Notes: generated by a model not told the origin, from the sequence alone. Positions 23,412 to 35,688 are shown, counted from the stretch's first letter. The stretch: 64,000 nucleotides of DNA from Aquilaria yunnanensis (GCA_039654915.1 CM077595.1:88391501-88455500), one strand, 5' to 3'. Program-made: numbers and translations.

Positions 23412-25800
23412 CTAAGGGACCCCAGCATCATAAGAAGCTCCGTCCCCAGCATCCTTCGGCACCGGAAGAGGGACAAAGGGCAAGTTGAAGAACTCAATCT
23501 TTGACCAAGTCCAGCGAGGTCCTTCGGGGATGTTCAGGGCAGCCAGGAAGGAGAAGACTTGGTGTCGAGCTAGGTAGAAACCATCTTGGAAGCCAACATT
23601 GGTTGCTTGGTTAGCCTTATCCAACTCGACCGACAGGTCTTCCACTTCGTTTTGCAGATCGACCACCTTATTCTCCAACTTCATCATCTTCTTCTTCTTC
23701 TTTGTTTCTTTCTTCAGGGCCGCAACCTCTGCTTGAAGAACGGCATTGTCGATGAGGGCCTTCGTCAGGATAACAGAATTTTCTTCCTTCTTCTTTCGAT
23801 AAGCCTCGTTGGAAGAATTGAGCTCGATGACCTTCGCGCCAAGGTCAAACATCTTCTAGGAGAAATTCTTCAAGAGCTCCTCTTGGCCCTTCAGAAATTC
23901 CTCCCGAAGTTTGGCGACTTCCTCCTTGGCAATTCTGCTTAACTCAGTGTTCTTGACGACCGAGTTAGCACAGAACACCTTGGCCTTCTCCAAACGTTCT
24001 TCGGTCCAAGTTTGGACCGAAGACTGTTTTGCTACCCAAGCTCTGAAGTATCCGCTATACGCCAAGAGCTGCAAAAAATAAGGAGAACAGAACACTTGGT
24101 AAAGTTGCACAAGGAAAGCTAAACACTTAGAAAAATTGAGAGAAAGAATAAAGGGTATAAAGGAGTACCTAGGCAGCATGCTCGGCCATCTTCGCGGTGA
24201 GGATCTCCTCATTCGCGCACTCTTCGGCCACAGACTTAAAGGTAGCCTGGGTGAGCACACCCCTCGCCATTTGGGGAGCCATTTGCTGGCTGTCTTCGGA
24301 GAACAAATTCATGTCCTCCGTGAAAGACCAGAAAGGCTCCGTCGGGACCTTATCCTTCGGGATGTAAGAGTCCCGAAGGGCCCGCTTTCGGGCATGCTCC
24401 ACCATCCACGCCGAGGGCGCCAATTCATTTGCAAAGTCAAGGCACAGTTCCATTAAGACACTGTTCCTTAGTCATATATCAACAAGATTGAGAGCAATAA
24501 AAATTGTCTAAGGGACAAACCTGGTGGCACCTCGGTGACGTCATCGTCGGAGTCCCGAACCTCCTTCACTTCGACAGGGACGTGTTTTCCCTTGCTTCTT
24601 CTGTGCTCTTCAAGTTCCTCAACAGAAGAGGCCCCTGCCGAAGAGCCTCAAAGGTCCGCCGAAGTAGTGGGACTCCGGGGGATAGAGCTGACGGCAAGCT
24701 CCGGTTGCAGGTCGGCCTGGACCTCGGGCTAATCCTCGGCCTCCTCAACATCTTCCGGAGGCGGGGGAAGGGGATCCGTTTCGGAGCCCCCTTCTTCGTC
24801 TGTTCCCCCTTCTTGGCTTGACCAAGGAAGAGGGATTTATAGAAAGCGGCCGACTAATCGCCCATCTCTGAAAAAGCAGGAAAATATCAGTGTAAGTCCA
24901 AAAGGATACTTATACTAAAAACTGGAAAGAAATTTACTCTAAAAAAGGGCTTTGTAAGAGAGCTCCCTCCGAATGAGCGTTACCAGCCAGGACTTCTTCC
25001 CGTCGGCGGCAGGAGCTGGCATGCCGAGGTCTGTCTTATGCTCCTTGAGCACCCCCAGCTCCCGAAGAACCTCCTCATTCATGAGGTCCCACTTAATGGG
25101 GGAAGGGATACAAGGAGCGTGGTGGGACCTCGGTATCCCAATCGGCGACAGCCCGGATACGGCTGTCGAAGTCCCCAAACCTCGCTGCCAACTCAGGAAT
25201 TAGCAACTTTTTAGGGTCAATGACGTCCGTCTCCAGCTTCCCCCGAGCCCACCTAGTCGGCATGCCCGACCATGCCTCCACCACCTTCAGGAAGAAGAAC
25301 TTCTTTTACCACCCTCGCCAACTGTTTTTAGTGCCGAAGGTGAACATATATTTTTCGCTCCCAGATCCCCGAGGTAGCATGAAATAGAAGCCACCCTTCG
25401 AGACCGGATAGAGCTTGTAGTATTGCATGAAAATGATGAAGTAGGGTTCTACCTTGAAAACCCCACACATGTAGAGAAATGCGTTGAAGTAACAGTAAGA
25501 GTTGGGCGGAAGCTGATTCACGGCTATGCCATGGAATTGGAAAAAGTCGCAAATCATCTTTGGCGGAGGAAACCGAAGTCCGGCCTTCAGTTGGGCACGG
25601 AAGACGGTAACCTCATCCCTATTGTTCATAAAGCTAAAGTGGCCAGGATAGGGCAGCCTGGTGGTGGCATAGGAGGGAAGAAAGAATTTGGTTGTCCACT
25701 TCGCTAATTTTTCCTGGGTAGAGCAACAAGGGTGAGATATGAGAGGCTGCCAAGTCTCGGGGATGGATTGGATGGGCATAAGAGGAACAAGGGAATACAT
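23412..25800 (-). pseudogene. Antisense multi-exon gene of the gypsy element: gypsy-type transposon domain plus coiled coil
   Basis: Read on the minus strand. A likely start is the ATG at 25800, followed by a globular domain to about 25306 containing YCYFNAFLYMCGV, EPYFIIFMQYYKLYPV and GGFYFMLPRG. This resembles the Pfam-type 'putative gypsy type transposon' domain. The domain continues after an in-frame TAA at 25308-25306 (WRGW, stop, KKFFFLK) to about 25093, then shifts frame into 25178-24939. Downstream pieces look like separate exons: about 24865-24566 (Lys/Arg/Pro-rich), 24453-24169, and from about 24065 a Lys/Glu-rich coiled coil to 23412. The coiled coil is broken once by TAG at 23858-23856 in the same frame. 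The junctions 24864 (CAG acceptor) and 24170 (exon end) are suggestive only. Function unknown. Confidence 0.7.
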
Positions 25801-26107
25801 GTTCGGCAAGAGAGAATGACTTCGGGAAAGAGAGCCAAAGGACTTCAGGAAAAAGAAAGAATCTTCGGGGAATAGAAAAAAAAAAAAGCACAGAAAAAAC
25901 AGAAACCGAAACAACCGAAGGACCTTTGGAAAAGAAACCCACCAAAATGTTTGCCGAAGTCGGGATTAGAAGACGCCGTCGTAAATGATCGCCGGAAATC
26001 GCTCCGCCATTTGCACCGCCGCGAAAAGAGAAGGAAAAGAAGGAAAAGCTCAAAGACAGATGAAAGCAAGAGAAGGATAAATGAAAGCAAATGAGGGGAA
26101 GGAAGGG

Positions 26108-26115
26108 TTTATATA
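26108..26115 (-). promoter_or_regulatory. TATA box for the antisense gene of the second gypsy element
   Basis: The minus strand reads TATATAAA here, about 310 bases before the proposed ATG at 25800. The intervening leader is pyrimidine-rich, as in plant 5' UTRs. It lies inside the element and outside the LTR, so it would drive transcription opposite to the retrotransposon genome. Inference from sequence only. Confidence 0.5.
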
Positions 26116-26383
26116 GGCCGAATAGGGGTAGCCAAATCGTCGCCATAACTACCCTGTGAAGGCGAACCGTCGCCATAATTGCCCCTCGAAGGCGAAAGGA
26201 CGCGGCTGGTGTAACCGACGTGACTGCCCCCAACCATCGTGTGCCACGTCTCATCCAACGCGAGAAACTAGGACGCGTTTTCTGACACCGCGAAAACCCA
26301 GGCACGCCTATCCAAACTAACACGCCTGGTTACGAGATGCGACGGTCCGCTGACCTGCAACAGAAAAAGTAAAAATAAAGGGA

Positions 26384-27430
26384 GTGCGCACCCCGAGATC
26401 GCCAAGGGATTGACCAGAGGGCAAGTGATGACGCCTCGGCTAGGAAGGAACGCCTTCGGGTGCCGAAGCGTCTCCTTGAACAGCGTCCCGCTCGGAGTCC
26501 GGCAAGATGTCCTCAGAAAGTCTAGAGCCGAAGTCTCCACTTCGACTTTTCAAGGGAGAGGCAAATGATAGCCGAAGTGCTATCACCCATCAAACCCATA
26601 AGCTCGGGCAAAGCACCACCCTCGGAAAATAGAGCATCGACCACAAGGAACGTGAGCATCGACTTCGGAAAGAAGGGTGTCTGGCCCCTCTTACATTCGA
26701 CCTCAGCGATCCTTCATCACCCCTGGAGACGACAGTACCAACCTCGGGAGTACGGTGCATCACCATCCTCGGTAAGATGACCAAACCACCTTCGGCCCCG
26801 AACGGGACCACCCTTGGCGAATATATTCCTGGATTACTGAAATGATCTCAGAAGGAAGTCCTCCTGTTTCGAAGAGCTTTCTTCTACCAAAGGGATCTCA
26901 GGAGCACGGTAGAAACAATTAAGGAGCTTTTGACACACCGTACTCGTATGTTCCCCGACACGCCGCCCTCAGACACGCTCTGCCACGCCGCCCTCAGACA
27001 CGCTCTGACACGCCGCCCTTGTACGACTTAGGCTCCTGGCCAGGCAGCCTGTGGTAGGCTAGATGCTCCCCCTCTCCCTGAAGGTACAGATCGCATCTGA
27101 CCGAACACATGTCATGATCTGGGCATGCTGTGTCGAACGAACTTCTATTGTTCACCTCCCTATAAATATTTGGGAAACGTCCCAGGTAAAAGGATCCGAC
27201 AAAAAGGGGGAATCACTCCACTCTTTACTTACTCTCCATTTCCAAACACTAACTTGGGCGTCAGAGGCTCCTCCCCGGAAAAATACTCCGGGGACATCCT
27301 AACCTTTGTTTTTTTTAGTCTTTGCAGTCCTTTTCCCACCAGAGTTTCCTCACCCAGACGTTCTCTCACCGGTAGTTCCTGCTCTAGGCTCGCCATGTCG
27401 CACAATGATGATGTCGAAGGGCATCAGGTA
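26384..27430 (+). repeat. 3' LTR of the second gypsy element (ends approximate)
   Basis: A purine tract (AAAAAGTAAAAATAAAGGGAG, ending at 26383) precedes a TG at 26384, a plausible polypurine tract and LTR start. A TATA box (CCTATAAATATT) is at about 27160-27170. The sequence GGCGTCAGAGGC with CCCCGG repeats follows (27258-27293), typical of R/U5 in this element group. The LTR end lies between about 27294 and 27430. Without the other LTR this cannot be fixed. Confidence 0.6.
26959..27020. repeat. 25-bp GC-rich tandem repeat in the LTR
   Basis: CACGCCGCCCTCAGACACGC followed by TCTGC/A starts at 26959 and 26984, and a third partial copy starts at 27009. It sits about 140-200 bp upstream of the LTR TATA box, where promoter elements are expected. 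Confidence 0.9.
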
Positions 27431-27786
27431 GAAATCTTAGTCCTCTCTTGTCCATGATTATGTTAGAAAGTTAACTGGGGCCTTCATGTTCACTCTCATT
27501 TTTGTTTGGGTCCTAAAAAAGTAAAAGTAATGTTTCTATCGATCAGGTGGAGTATCTATCCCAATTAGCAAAATTTGAGGGCAGAGTGGTACTAAGTTAT
27601 AATTGAAGGGGTTATAGATTCTAGTTACAAAAGTTTGGGGGTGAGATATGAATTTTGGTCGATTCTTTTCTGCATGGGGCTGAAAGCCTGAAACTGATGT
27701 GACAATGTCTGTATATAAGAAGTGGAACACATCATTTTGCATATTGCAAGTGCTATTTTCCCTATCTTCATTTGTTTTTTTTTTTT
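27431..27786. other. Flank between LTR and foldback element
   Basis: AT-rich sequence with no gene. It ends in a run of 13 T directly before the foldback element. Confidence 0.4.
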
Positions 27787-28301
27787 GGAAAGTTACAAAA
27801 ACCCCCCTTGATGTTTGGCCTAACTTACACTTGGGCCCTTTATGTTAGAAAACCTACACCCCTTGAAATAGTCACAGTATTCAAATTCACTATTATGCAA
27901 ATGAGTCAAATGCCATGATTGCCCAATAAAATTTTCAAATTGTGCAAATCAACCATAATATTCATTTCATACCACCTTCAATCCATTTTCTCTAAATATA
28001 TGATATATTTCTAATAAATTTTTTGTTTCTAAATGATTTATATCTTTGTAAGTTTACTCATAATTTCAAGATCTATAATATATTTCCATATTTATAAACC
28101 AATAATTAATGATTGTGATTAATATTAGTATTTACTTGTTTAACATTTTATTGATTTTTTAATCAGCTCAAATAGAGAAGTATCATCTTTTTTTATAAAT
28201 ATATTTTAGCTAATATCATTTTATTTTGAAAACTAATTTTCACCATATGAAAGAAATCTACACATTCTATAATTTTTTATCATTGAAAAAAGGAAATAAT
28301 A

Positions 28302-28537
28302 TACTCCCTCCGTCCCATAAATTTTGATACATTTGACTTTTTGTTGTATTTTGACTCAATTTTATTTATATTATTGTTTGTTAAAAAAATCAAAAAATAT
28401 ATATTTAGAAACTACATATCTTAAATTATCATTCATATACAAAGATTTTGTATTTATATATTAAAATGTTGAAAATAAAAAATTATAGATTAATTGTAAA
28501 AAATAAATGGAGCAAAACTTTTGGGACGGAGGGAGTA
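28302..28537. mobile_element. Stowaway-type MITE (Tc1/mariner)
   Basis: The ends are CTCCCTCCGTCCCA (28304-28317) and its inverted match TGGGACGGAGGGAG-like sequence ending at 28535. The element is 232 bp and is flanked by TA on both sides (28302-28303, 28536-28537). CTCCCTCCGTCCC is the standard Stowaway terminus. The opposite arm of the foldback element lacks it at the matching position (about 29490-29500), giving an empty-site control. Confidence 0.93.
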
Positions 28538-29893
28538 TTAGTTAAGCACATTATTAATTACATATCATTATATCATTAATTAAGTATATTTTTTAGCCAA
28601 ATGGTAATTAATGTTTTGTAACTTTCTAGCATATCCCATAAAAACATTAACAAGTTATACTTATTTTTTTTTCAAAAAATTAAAATTTTAAAAATTGTTA
28701 AAATATAATACTTTAATAAATGTGAAATTTACTTATGTATTCAATAAATGTATTACACATTTATTTTTTTAGTTACCATTTAGTTATGTATTTAATAAGT
28801 TCAAGACTTTTGTTCCCGTGGAAGACCTTAAACAAATTTTTAGTTCAAGCCATAAATTGAATCATCAAGGAAGCCATCATCAGCCTTCTAAGCATAAAAT
28901 GATAATATTAGGTGGAAATTCATTGTGGATATTTTTTTTTATTTTTTTCTTTTTCTTGAAAATTTATGGTCTTTTTTTTTTCTTGAAAATGTGTCAATTT
29001 TGGTTTCGGCTTCCTTTCTCCCCTTATTCCACCAATTGTATCCTACAAATATTGGTAATCTTGGTTTTGCCTCTCTTTTCTGCCTTACATCACTAATTGT
29101 ATCCACCATGAATTTCCACCAAACATTTCAATCTTATACCTAGAAGGCTGATGATGACTTCCTGATAATCAGTTTATGGCTTGAACTAGGGATCAGCTTG
29201 AGGTCTTTTACAGAAAACAAAAGCCTCAAACTTATTGAATACACAGCTAAATGGTAATTAAAAAATAGTAAATGCATTATATATTTACTGCACAACTAAA
29301 TTTCACATTTTTTAAAGTAATATATTTTATGAATTTTTTTACTTTTAATTTTTTTCTTTTGTAAAAAAAAGTATAGCTTATACATTTTTTCACTCGGTAG
29401 GGTAAAAAGTTATAAAACATTAATTACCATTTTGCTAAAAAATTTACTTAATAAATGATATAATTTTATGCAATTAATAATGTGCTTAAATTAATATATT
29501 ATTTATATTATATGTTGATAAAAAATTGTAGAATGTGTATATTTCTTTCATGTGGTGAAAAATTAGTTTTCAGAATAAAATGAGTTTAGATAAAATATAG
29601 TTGTCCTGAAAGATGATAGTTCTCTATTTGAACTAATTGAAAAATGAATAAAATGTAAACAAGTAAATATTAATGTTAATCACAAGCATAAACTATTGGT
29701 TTATAAATATGGAAATATATTATAGATCTAGAAATTATTAGTAAATTTATAAAGATAGAAATTATTCAAGAATATATAATTTAGAATAAATATATTATAT
29801 ATTTAGAGAAAATGGACTGAGGCAACACGAAATAAATATTGTGTTTGATTTGTATAATTTGCTAATCTTATTGGGCAATAATGACATTTGGCC

Positions 29894-30011
29894 CCAAATA
29901 TTCGAGTTGATCCTTCAATCGGTACTTATTTATATTGACGATATTTTATTGTTTTCTTCTTGTACATGTTTTCACTTAAGGCTACTAACCCAGTTTGCTC
30001 AGATAGTCAAA
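29894..30011 (+). pseudogene. Isolated pararetroviral RT fragment, duplicate of 33650-33767
   Basis: 118 bases align without gaps to 33650-33767 with roughly 10 percent divergence. This fragment keeps both aspartate codons of the RT catalytic box (29931-29942), while the copy in the main RT region has one changed to Tyr. It abuts unrelated viral sequence at 30012, showing a rearranged or concatenated insertion. Confidence 0.85.
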
Positions 30012-31740
30012 AAAGCCTTTATTCCTTGACAGAGAAGAAGGCAATACGAAAATCTTCTTCCAAAAAGAAGAACCCTCCTCCAAAGCTAATGTTTTCTCGG
30101 CACTAACAATTTTGACCATAATCAGAGAACACCAGGAACCTCTTTAGGTTCTTATTGAGTTTTTTGACTCCCATGGCAATCCAATCTACTCATTCTAAAA
30201 TGAAAAGGGTCACAAATACTTTGATATATGTGATTATCCATATTGTTATCAGTCCCCCATATGATGAAGAGGAAACTACCAAGCAGATGAAGAAACCCAA
30301 AAGGAAATCATCTCAGTAGTTTCTTCGTCAACGGTATGAAGATGGTGATCCCGAAGTTGGATTACTTGGAAAACCATCTGGCAAGTATGACTATTATGTC
30401 CTCTACTCCAAGGAAGAAGAATCAACGGAGGATATCCATTTGAACATCCTCCTTCATCTACAGAAGTTAACATGTCATGTCATCCTTACTACAAGAAAGC
30501 AGTCAAACAACTCAGGAAGGAACAACCTCCAGTTGTTACCCCTAAGGTCAACATGTTTGAGCTAAAAATAGAGGAATTCCCTTCTCGTAAGTTTGAAGAC
30601 CCTTTTACATCAATAAAGCATGTCTGGAAAGTCTCTTAACCTACATCAATTGATTTAAAAGGAAAAAGAAAAGAGAATTCTGCAGCAGAACAAGTCCTCA
30701 ATTAGCAATCTAAGAACATGATGTCTCAGAACAAAGTCATCAGCAGAATTAAGCACAATCAAGTCAAACTGGAGCAAAATATGGATCAAATGATAATTGA
30801 TCCCTTGGCACAAAGCCAGCAATGGATGAATTATCTTCACCATGAAATTCTTGGGATGATGGTTAGACAAGAAAATTTTACAACCCAAGAACAGGAGATC
30901 CGTCACTTGAAGGAACAACTCAGGTACCTTTAGGACCATCAAAGGCCCAGATATCCTAATTCATTCTCTTCAATGTTCAGGACAGTTGACCTATTTAGCC
31001 TAACTCCAAGCCTAGTCTATTATCCCCCGGCTGTGAGCAATTCATTCTTCAAATCATTGCCTCAGTTACCTTTTAAGCCGGTTTACACCGCACCAACTTC
31101 TACTGTTGCTTACACTAGGCCCGCAAGGACTAGTTAGCGTATTAGGCCCAGTCCTCCTATGGACCAGAAGATGAAAGGCCCAGATCAGCAGCCTCATTGG
31201 CCATTAAAGATTTAGGAACTTGAACCATCTCATGAAGTGTGGACTCTACAATCCAATCCAATTACAAGTTTCCTTGATCTTCAACTACACCGTGCCCGAA
31301 GTACTCCTGCCGTTTTAGCAGTAGTTCAAGACTTGAGATCTACTTCATCAAGTGATACAGAAGATGTTGATACTTTGTCAACCTTTTCCTCATCAGAACT
31401 CCAAGTCTCTATGGCTCAAGGTTCTACGAGTCATACTCGTCCAGCAGAATCAGCCACTACAGAATGCCGAATCAAATCAGGCTCCTCCAGAACCTCAGCA
31501 GCAACTTCCACCAGCTGCTCCGCCACCGCCACCACCCGATCCTCAACCTCATATGGCTATGGAAGAAGATGTTCCCTTTGTGAACATCAACAATCCAACA
31601 TGGAATCCTCTATCACTACTAGTCACTCTATCTTTATATGGTATTCTAACGGCAAAATGGCATGAGAAATTCCTTGAATTTCATGCCTGGTGTCTTACAC
31701 AAATGCAAAGAGAAGAACCTATCCATTAAAAGGTTATTTT
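30012..31740 (+). pseudogene. Pararetroviral polyprotein, region upstream of coat protein
   Basis: Several overlapping open pieces (30718-30933, 31237-31665, 31352-31729) are broken by stops. A Gln/Glu-rich helical piece at 30718-30933 looks like a short coiled coil. The 31430-31560 stretch is Pro/Gln/Ser-rich, like the disordered linker ahead of caulimovirid coat proteins. I do not recognise a movement protein. Confidence 0.5.
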
Positions 31741-31756
31741 AGCCTTCGTTGCCGGT

Positions 31757-32460
31757 ATGGCTAGTATTCTCAAACATTGGTATATGAGTATTGGAGAATA
31801 TCGGCAGATGCAATTGCTTCAAATTGGTACAACAAATGAATTCATCATCAAGCTTTATCAAGAATTTATTGGAGATCTTGTAGCCCTCCTTGATGTAGCT
31901 CGTGAAGAATTCTTCAAGATGAAGTGCTATTTTTACAACAAGAAAGATCTTGTAAAGCCTTACAAAAATATGCTCAAGCACTTTTTTCTTATCTGCATTA
32001 GCTATAAAACCGACAACAACTTGAAGCAGGCTTACTTAAACTCAGTCCTTAAAACTATTGGCCAAGAAGCGCTTCGTATAATCCAACAGAGTGGGCAACC
32101 ACCCAACAACTATTCATTTGGAAAGTTCCACCAGACACTCATGATGGCTCTCAAAAAATTGTGCAATACTCACCCATTTTTTAAGGAGTTTAACCAAACA
32201 CAAAGTCTGTTTGACAAAGCTTACCAGCAGCTAGAACTATCTATTAAGTGCAAAGATAAAAGAACTTGTCACTGCAACACACCTCAGAAGAAGCATCATA
32301 AAAGGAAAGTTTACTCTCTAAACAAACCTCGAAGACTTTGAAGAAAAAAGAAAAGATTCTTCTGATATAAAAAGAATTCGGGAAAATTCAAAAAGTATTT
32401 CATTTGTAGACAGTCTAGACATTTCGCCAAAGACTGTCCAAAGAAAAACACTCAAACCAA
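31757..32460 (+). pseudogene. Pararetroviral coat-protein region and zinc knuckle
   Basis: An open frame of 194 codons (31757-32341) is helical and has the pattern of caulimovirid coat domains. After a stop at 32339-32341, a Lys-rich stretch leads to a zinc-knuckle-like segment near 32395-32445. It keeps Cys, His and the last Cys, but the first Cys position reads Tyr. Truncation and loss of the knuckle Cys indicate a non-functional copy. Confidence 0.7.
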
Positions 32461-32689
32461 GAAGAAGATAGCTCACACCATTTCCCAAGTTATTGGAGTA
32501 GATCTTTTCAATGATGACATAGAATTGTTCTTCTCTGAAACCAAAGATGAAGCATCGACATTATTTGCCATTGAAGCTTACTCTTCAGAATCCAAAGCTG
32601 ACTCTGATCAAGCTTTTTTCTACACGGTATAGATAGCACCCATACAGTCTTCTCTCTTTGCTGCCCAGATCATCCCTTAATCCAAGATC

Positions 32690-32960
32690 AACATTCTTCT
32701 AGACAAGTATGCAAAACTAGTTCTGGTTATTGCACTGTTTGATACTGGTGCCACAAACACCATTATCAACCCTTCACTTCTCCTTAAAAGAATGTGGCGA
32801 CCCTATAATGAAAGATTCAAAACAGCAAATGGTGCCTTCTATGTCACCAGATAAATGAACCCATCTGAATTAGTTTTTCTCCAGCAAAGTACATTGTCAC
32901 TACTGTTTATGGTTATAACCATGGCAGAGACATGATTCTTGGGTTTGACATTATCAAAAA
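32690..32960 (+). pseudogene. Pararetroviral aspartic protease region
   Basis: A DTGAT active-site motif is encoded at 32741-32755, preceded by hydrophobic residues and followed by a second half with ILGFD near 32936-32950. This matches a retropepsin-like protease order. An in-frame stop (about 32852) breaks it. Confidence 0.75.
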
Positions 32961-33111
32961 GTTATCAGTTTAGAGATGGATTGATAAGGGTCTACAAATG
33001 CATAAGTTTTTCCTTCCCTAGACATCTACTCCAAGACTTTACTCGACAAAAGGAGAAACTCTCTCAACAAGTCAGATACAATTTGAAAGTGGCCTGGTAT
33101 ATGGCTCAATC

Positions 33112-34480
33112 ATGCAAACTCTTGTCCAGCAGTCTTGTGCCGAGTCCTATGCTGAGTTTGAAAAGAAACATCTTCTACCATTATGGAAGAATATGAAGTT
33201 CTTTATTGAAATTCCGTTTAAAAAGAATGAGGATGTTAATCCTACAAAAGCTACCCATTCGGGTATGAGCCTAGAGGAGAAAAAGATGGTGATCCAAGAG
33301 CTCCAAGACTTAAAGGCCCAAGGTCTTATTGAGCCCACAACCTCTTCATGGGCTTGTCGGGCCTTTTATTCAACAAACACTTAGAGCAGAAAAGAAAGAA
33401 GCTCACGCTTGTTATTGACTACAAGCCTTTGAACGAGTTTCTTACTGATCGCAAGAACACTCTCTTCGTCAACCTGACAGATGCCAAGATATTTTCAAAG
33501 TTTAGACTTAAATCTGGATTTTGACAATTATCAATCTCTCATTCAAACAAGTTCAAAACTGCCTTCTACATTCCAGACCACCATTACCAATGGACAGTGC
33601 TTTCTTTTGGTCTGAAGACAACACCCTTATTGTTCCAGAAAGTGATGATCCAAATATTTGAGCCGATCCTTCAATAGGCACTTATTTCTATTTATGATAT
33701 TTTATTGTTTTCTTCTTGTACAGGTTCTCACTTAAGGTTATTAGCCCAGTTTGCTTAAATAGTCAAAGACAATGATGTCATGCTCTCCCAGAGCAAGATG
33801 GTCCTTGGTCAGACATCTATTGAATTCCTTGGTGTTCAAATCAAGGACAACAGGTATCATCTTCAGCCGCACATTGTTTCAAAGATCATGAATTTCCTAG
33901 ATGATAATATCACAAAAAGACAAGTCCAACAAATTCTTGGGCTCGTCAATTACATCTGAGAATTCATCCGGAAGCTATCTGCCATTCTCCATCCTTTACA
34001 TGTGTACCTCCAAAAGGATTCATCGCCCTGGTTCTTCCTGCACCGATGAGCTATCCTCAAGCTTAAAGAAGTGGTTCAGTATTTGCCATCTCTCAAGATT
34101 CCCAACAAAGGAAAAATGATACTCTAGATGGACGCCTTAGACAAGTATTGGAGAGCGGTTCTCCTCGAAGAAATCAATGATGTGCGACACGTGTACTGCC
34201 ACAATTGTGGAGAATTCAACGAGTTAGAGAAGCACTACGACTCCACCTACAAAGAAATCCTGGTCGTCAAACGTGGAATCGAAAAGTTTCAGTTCCACCT
34301 CATTGGTCACCATTTCCTAGTAGAGATGGACATGTCAGCATTCCCACAAATGCTCAATTATAGGCAGAAACAACTCCCAAATGCCTTACGACTTCGCTAG
34401 CAACAATGGTTCATCCGATTCAGCTTCGACGTCAAGCATATAAAGGGCACCACCAACACACATGTTGATATCCTGAGCAG
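33112..34480 (+). pseudogene. Pararetroviral reverse transcriptase and RNase H
   Basis: The RT region runs from about 33200 (SLEEKKM-like opening) through the SFGL strand near 33603-33620 to a catalytic box at 33687-33698, where one of the two aspartate codons reads TAT (Tyr). The thumb region lies near 33780-33960. RNase H occupies 34128-34400, with a KHYDSTYKEIL segment and HIKG followed by the D-LSR end near 34440-34480. Several stops and frameshifts are present, so the copy is dead. Confidence 0.85.
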
Positions 34481-34529
34481 ACCATCCAAATCCTTCCTTA
34501 AACCACCAAAGCCTCCCAAACCAAAAAAC

Positions 34530-35688
34530 TGAATGGCCTCTTCCTCTTCCTCCTATCCCCCAGTTTTTGACAAGGATAAAAATCTCCCGGTTGATGTTGG
34601 GCGTTCTGAACATCAATCTTTCACCTTCACCTAGAGACACAAAGTCTCCCATTACCATGTTTCTCTCATTGAGAGGTATAGTTTTGATGACTGCCCTGTC
34701 AAGCCTATTGGGATTCATCCCTAGTATCCCTTTGCTCATCTCTTCCCCATTCCTGATGTTTTCAGTTTTCCTCTCTTAGCCTTGTGTTTCTTCTCTGTCC
34801 ACACCATAAGTATTATTTTCAATATCTCTCAACTTTATTAGCTCATCTATTTTTCCCAAAATTTCCATTCTGATTTCTCCTCAGACCTTCCCATTTTCCT
34901 CTCTTGGTTTGATCTCATTTGCAAATGGATTGATAATCTTCATCAATCCTATAAGTTCTTAAACCCTGTCATCCCTGATCGTCGTATTAGCTATTATTTA
35001 AATAATATCTTTCCCTCTAACTCCTCCATGCTTTATGGAGTAGGCCATGTAATATATTTCTTCCACCGACGCATTACCTTTACTAAATCTGCTAATGGGT
35101 TAAATTTCTTTCTTTCCCTTTCCTACCACCATTATAAAAACCTAGACTATAACCTAGCTTGGGTTCCATGGAAGCACCCTGCAGACTATCGTGATTTTCT
35201 TCGTGAAGCCTATCGGTACAATCATTCTCTGTTCACCATGGAAGTATGGCCTCCATGATACTCCGGAATGGCCTTCCTAGCCAATGGACAATCAAGAAAT
35301 AATCCACGAAGCCCTTCAGTATTTTGATGATCTTCAACGACTTCGCCGTACAAAGGAAAGGTGTGAAAGGGCCGAAGCATCCCAAAAGGCTCTTGATCAA
35401 ATTAACTGTCATGCACTAGCGCCATCTTTTCCAGTTACCATTGAAGAAGAAGAAGATATCCCGCTAACCCAACAATGTGAACACCTTATCATGCCCGATT
35501 GTGGTTGCGGATTCATCTACATACATTGGATATTTTTGGCAGGAAAGACAAGATGATGATTTCGGTTCAAGTTACAAATCAAAAGATTACAACTCGAACC
35601 ATTCAGATGCCTCACCACTTTGTGATGGATTTGTCCCTTATCCCAACAACCTTTAGTATGCTACAGTGGGTCCATAAATTATTGTGAA
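34530..35688 (+). pseudogene. Pararetroviral second ORF
   Basis: After the polyprotein, a broken frame begins near 34532 (M-A-S-S-rich) and continues through open pieces at 35028-35258, 35284-35556 and 35499-35687. It is aromatic- and His-rich around 35040-35200 (YHHYKNLDYNLAWVPWKHP). Position and size fit the second ORF reported for florendovirus-type genomes, whose function is unknown. Confidence 0.55.

Larger units (their letters stand above)
21246..27430 (+). mobile_element. Ty3/gypsy retrotransposon, Tat-like, truncated at its left
   Basis: The sequence changes abruptly from AT-rich flank to balanced coding composition at about 21246, inside pol. In order it contains RNase H, integrase, a non-coding spacer, a large antisense gene, a GC-rich segment and one LTR. 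The 5' LTR, gag, protease and RT are missing. The element is much better preserved than the 10.2-16.3 kb one. The extra antisense ORF between integrase and LTR supports the Tat lineage. The right end is uncertain because only one LTR is in the window. Confidence 0.85.

Noticed and set aside
24136..24821. Plus-strand ORFs of about 100 codons
   Set aside because: Antisense shadows of the charged and coiled-coil pieces of the minus-strand gypsy gene. No domain of their own.
29841..30029. Stand-alone 62-codon gene
   Set aside because: It joins foldback-arm sequence to a viral RT fragment by chance; the viral part is a duplicate of 33650-33767.
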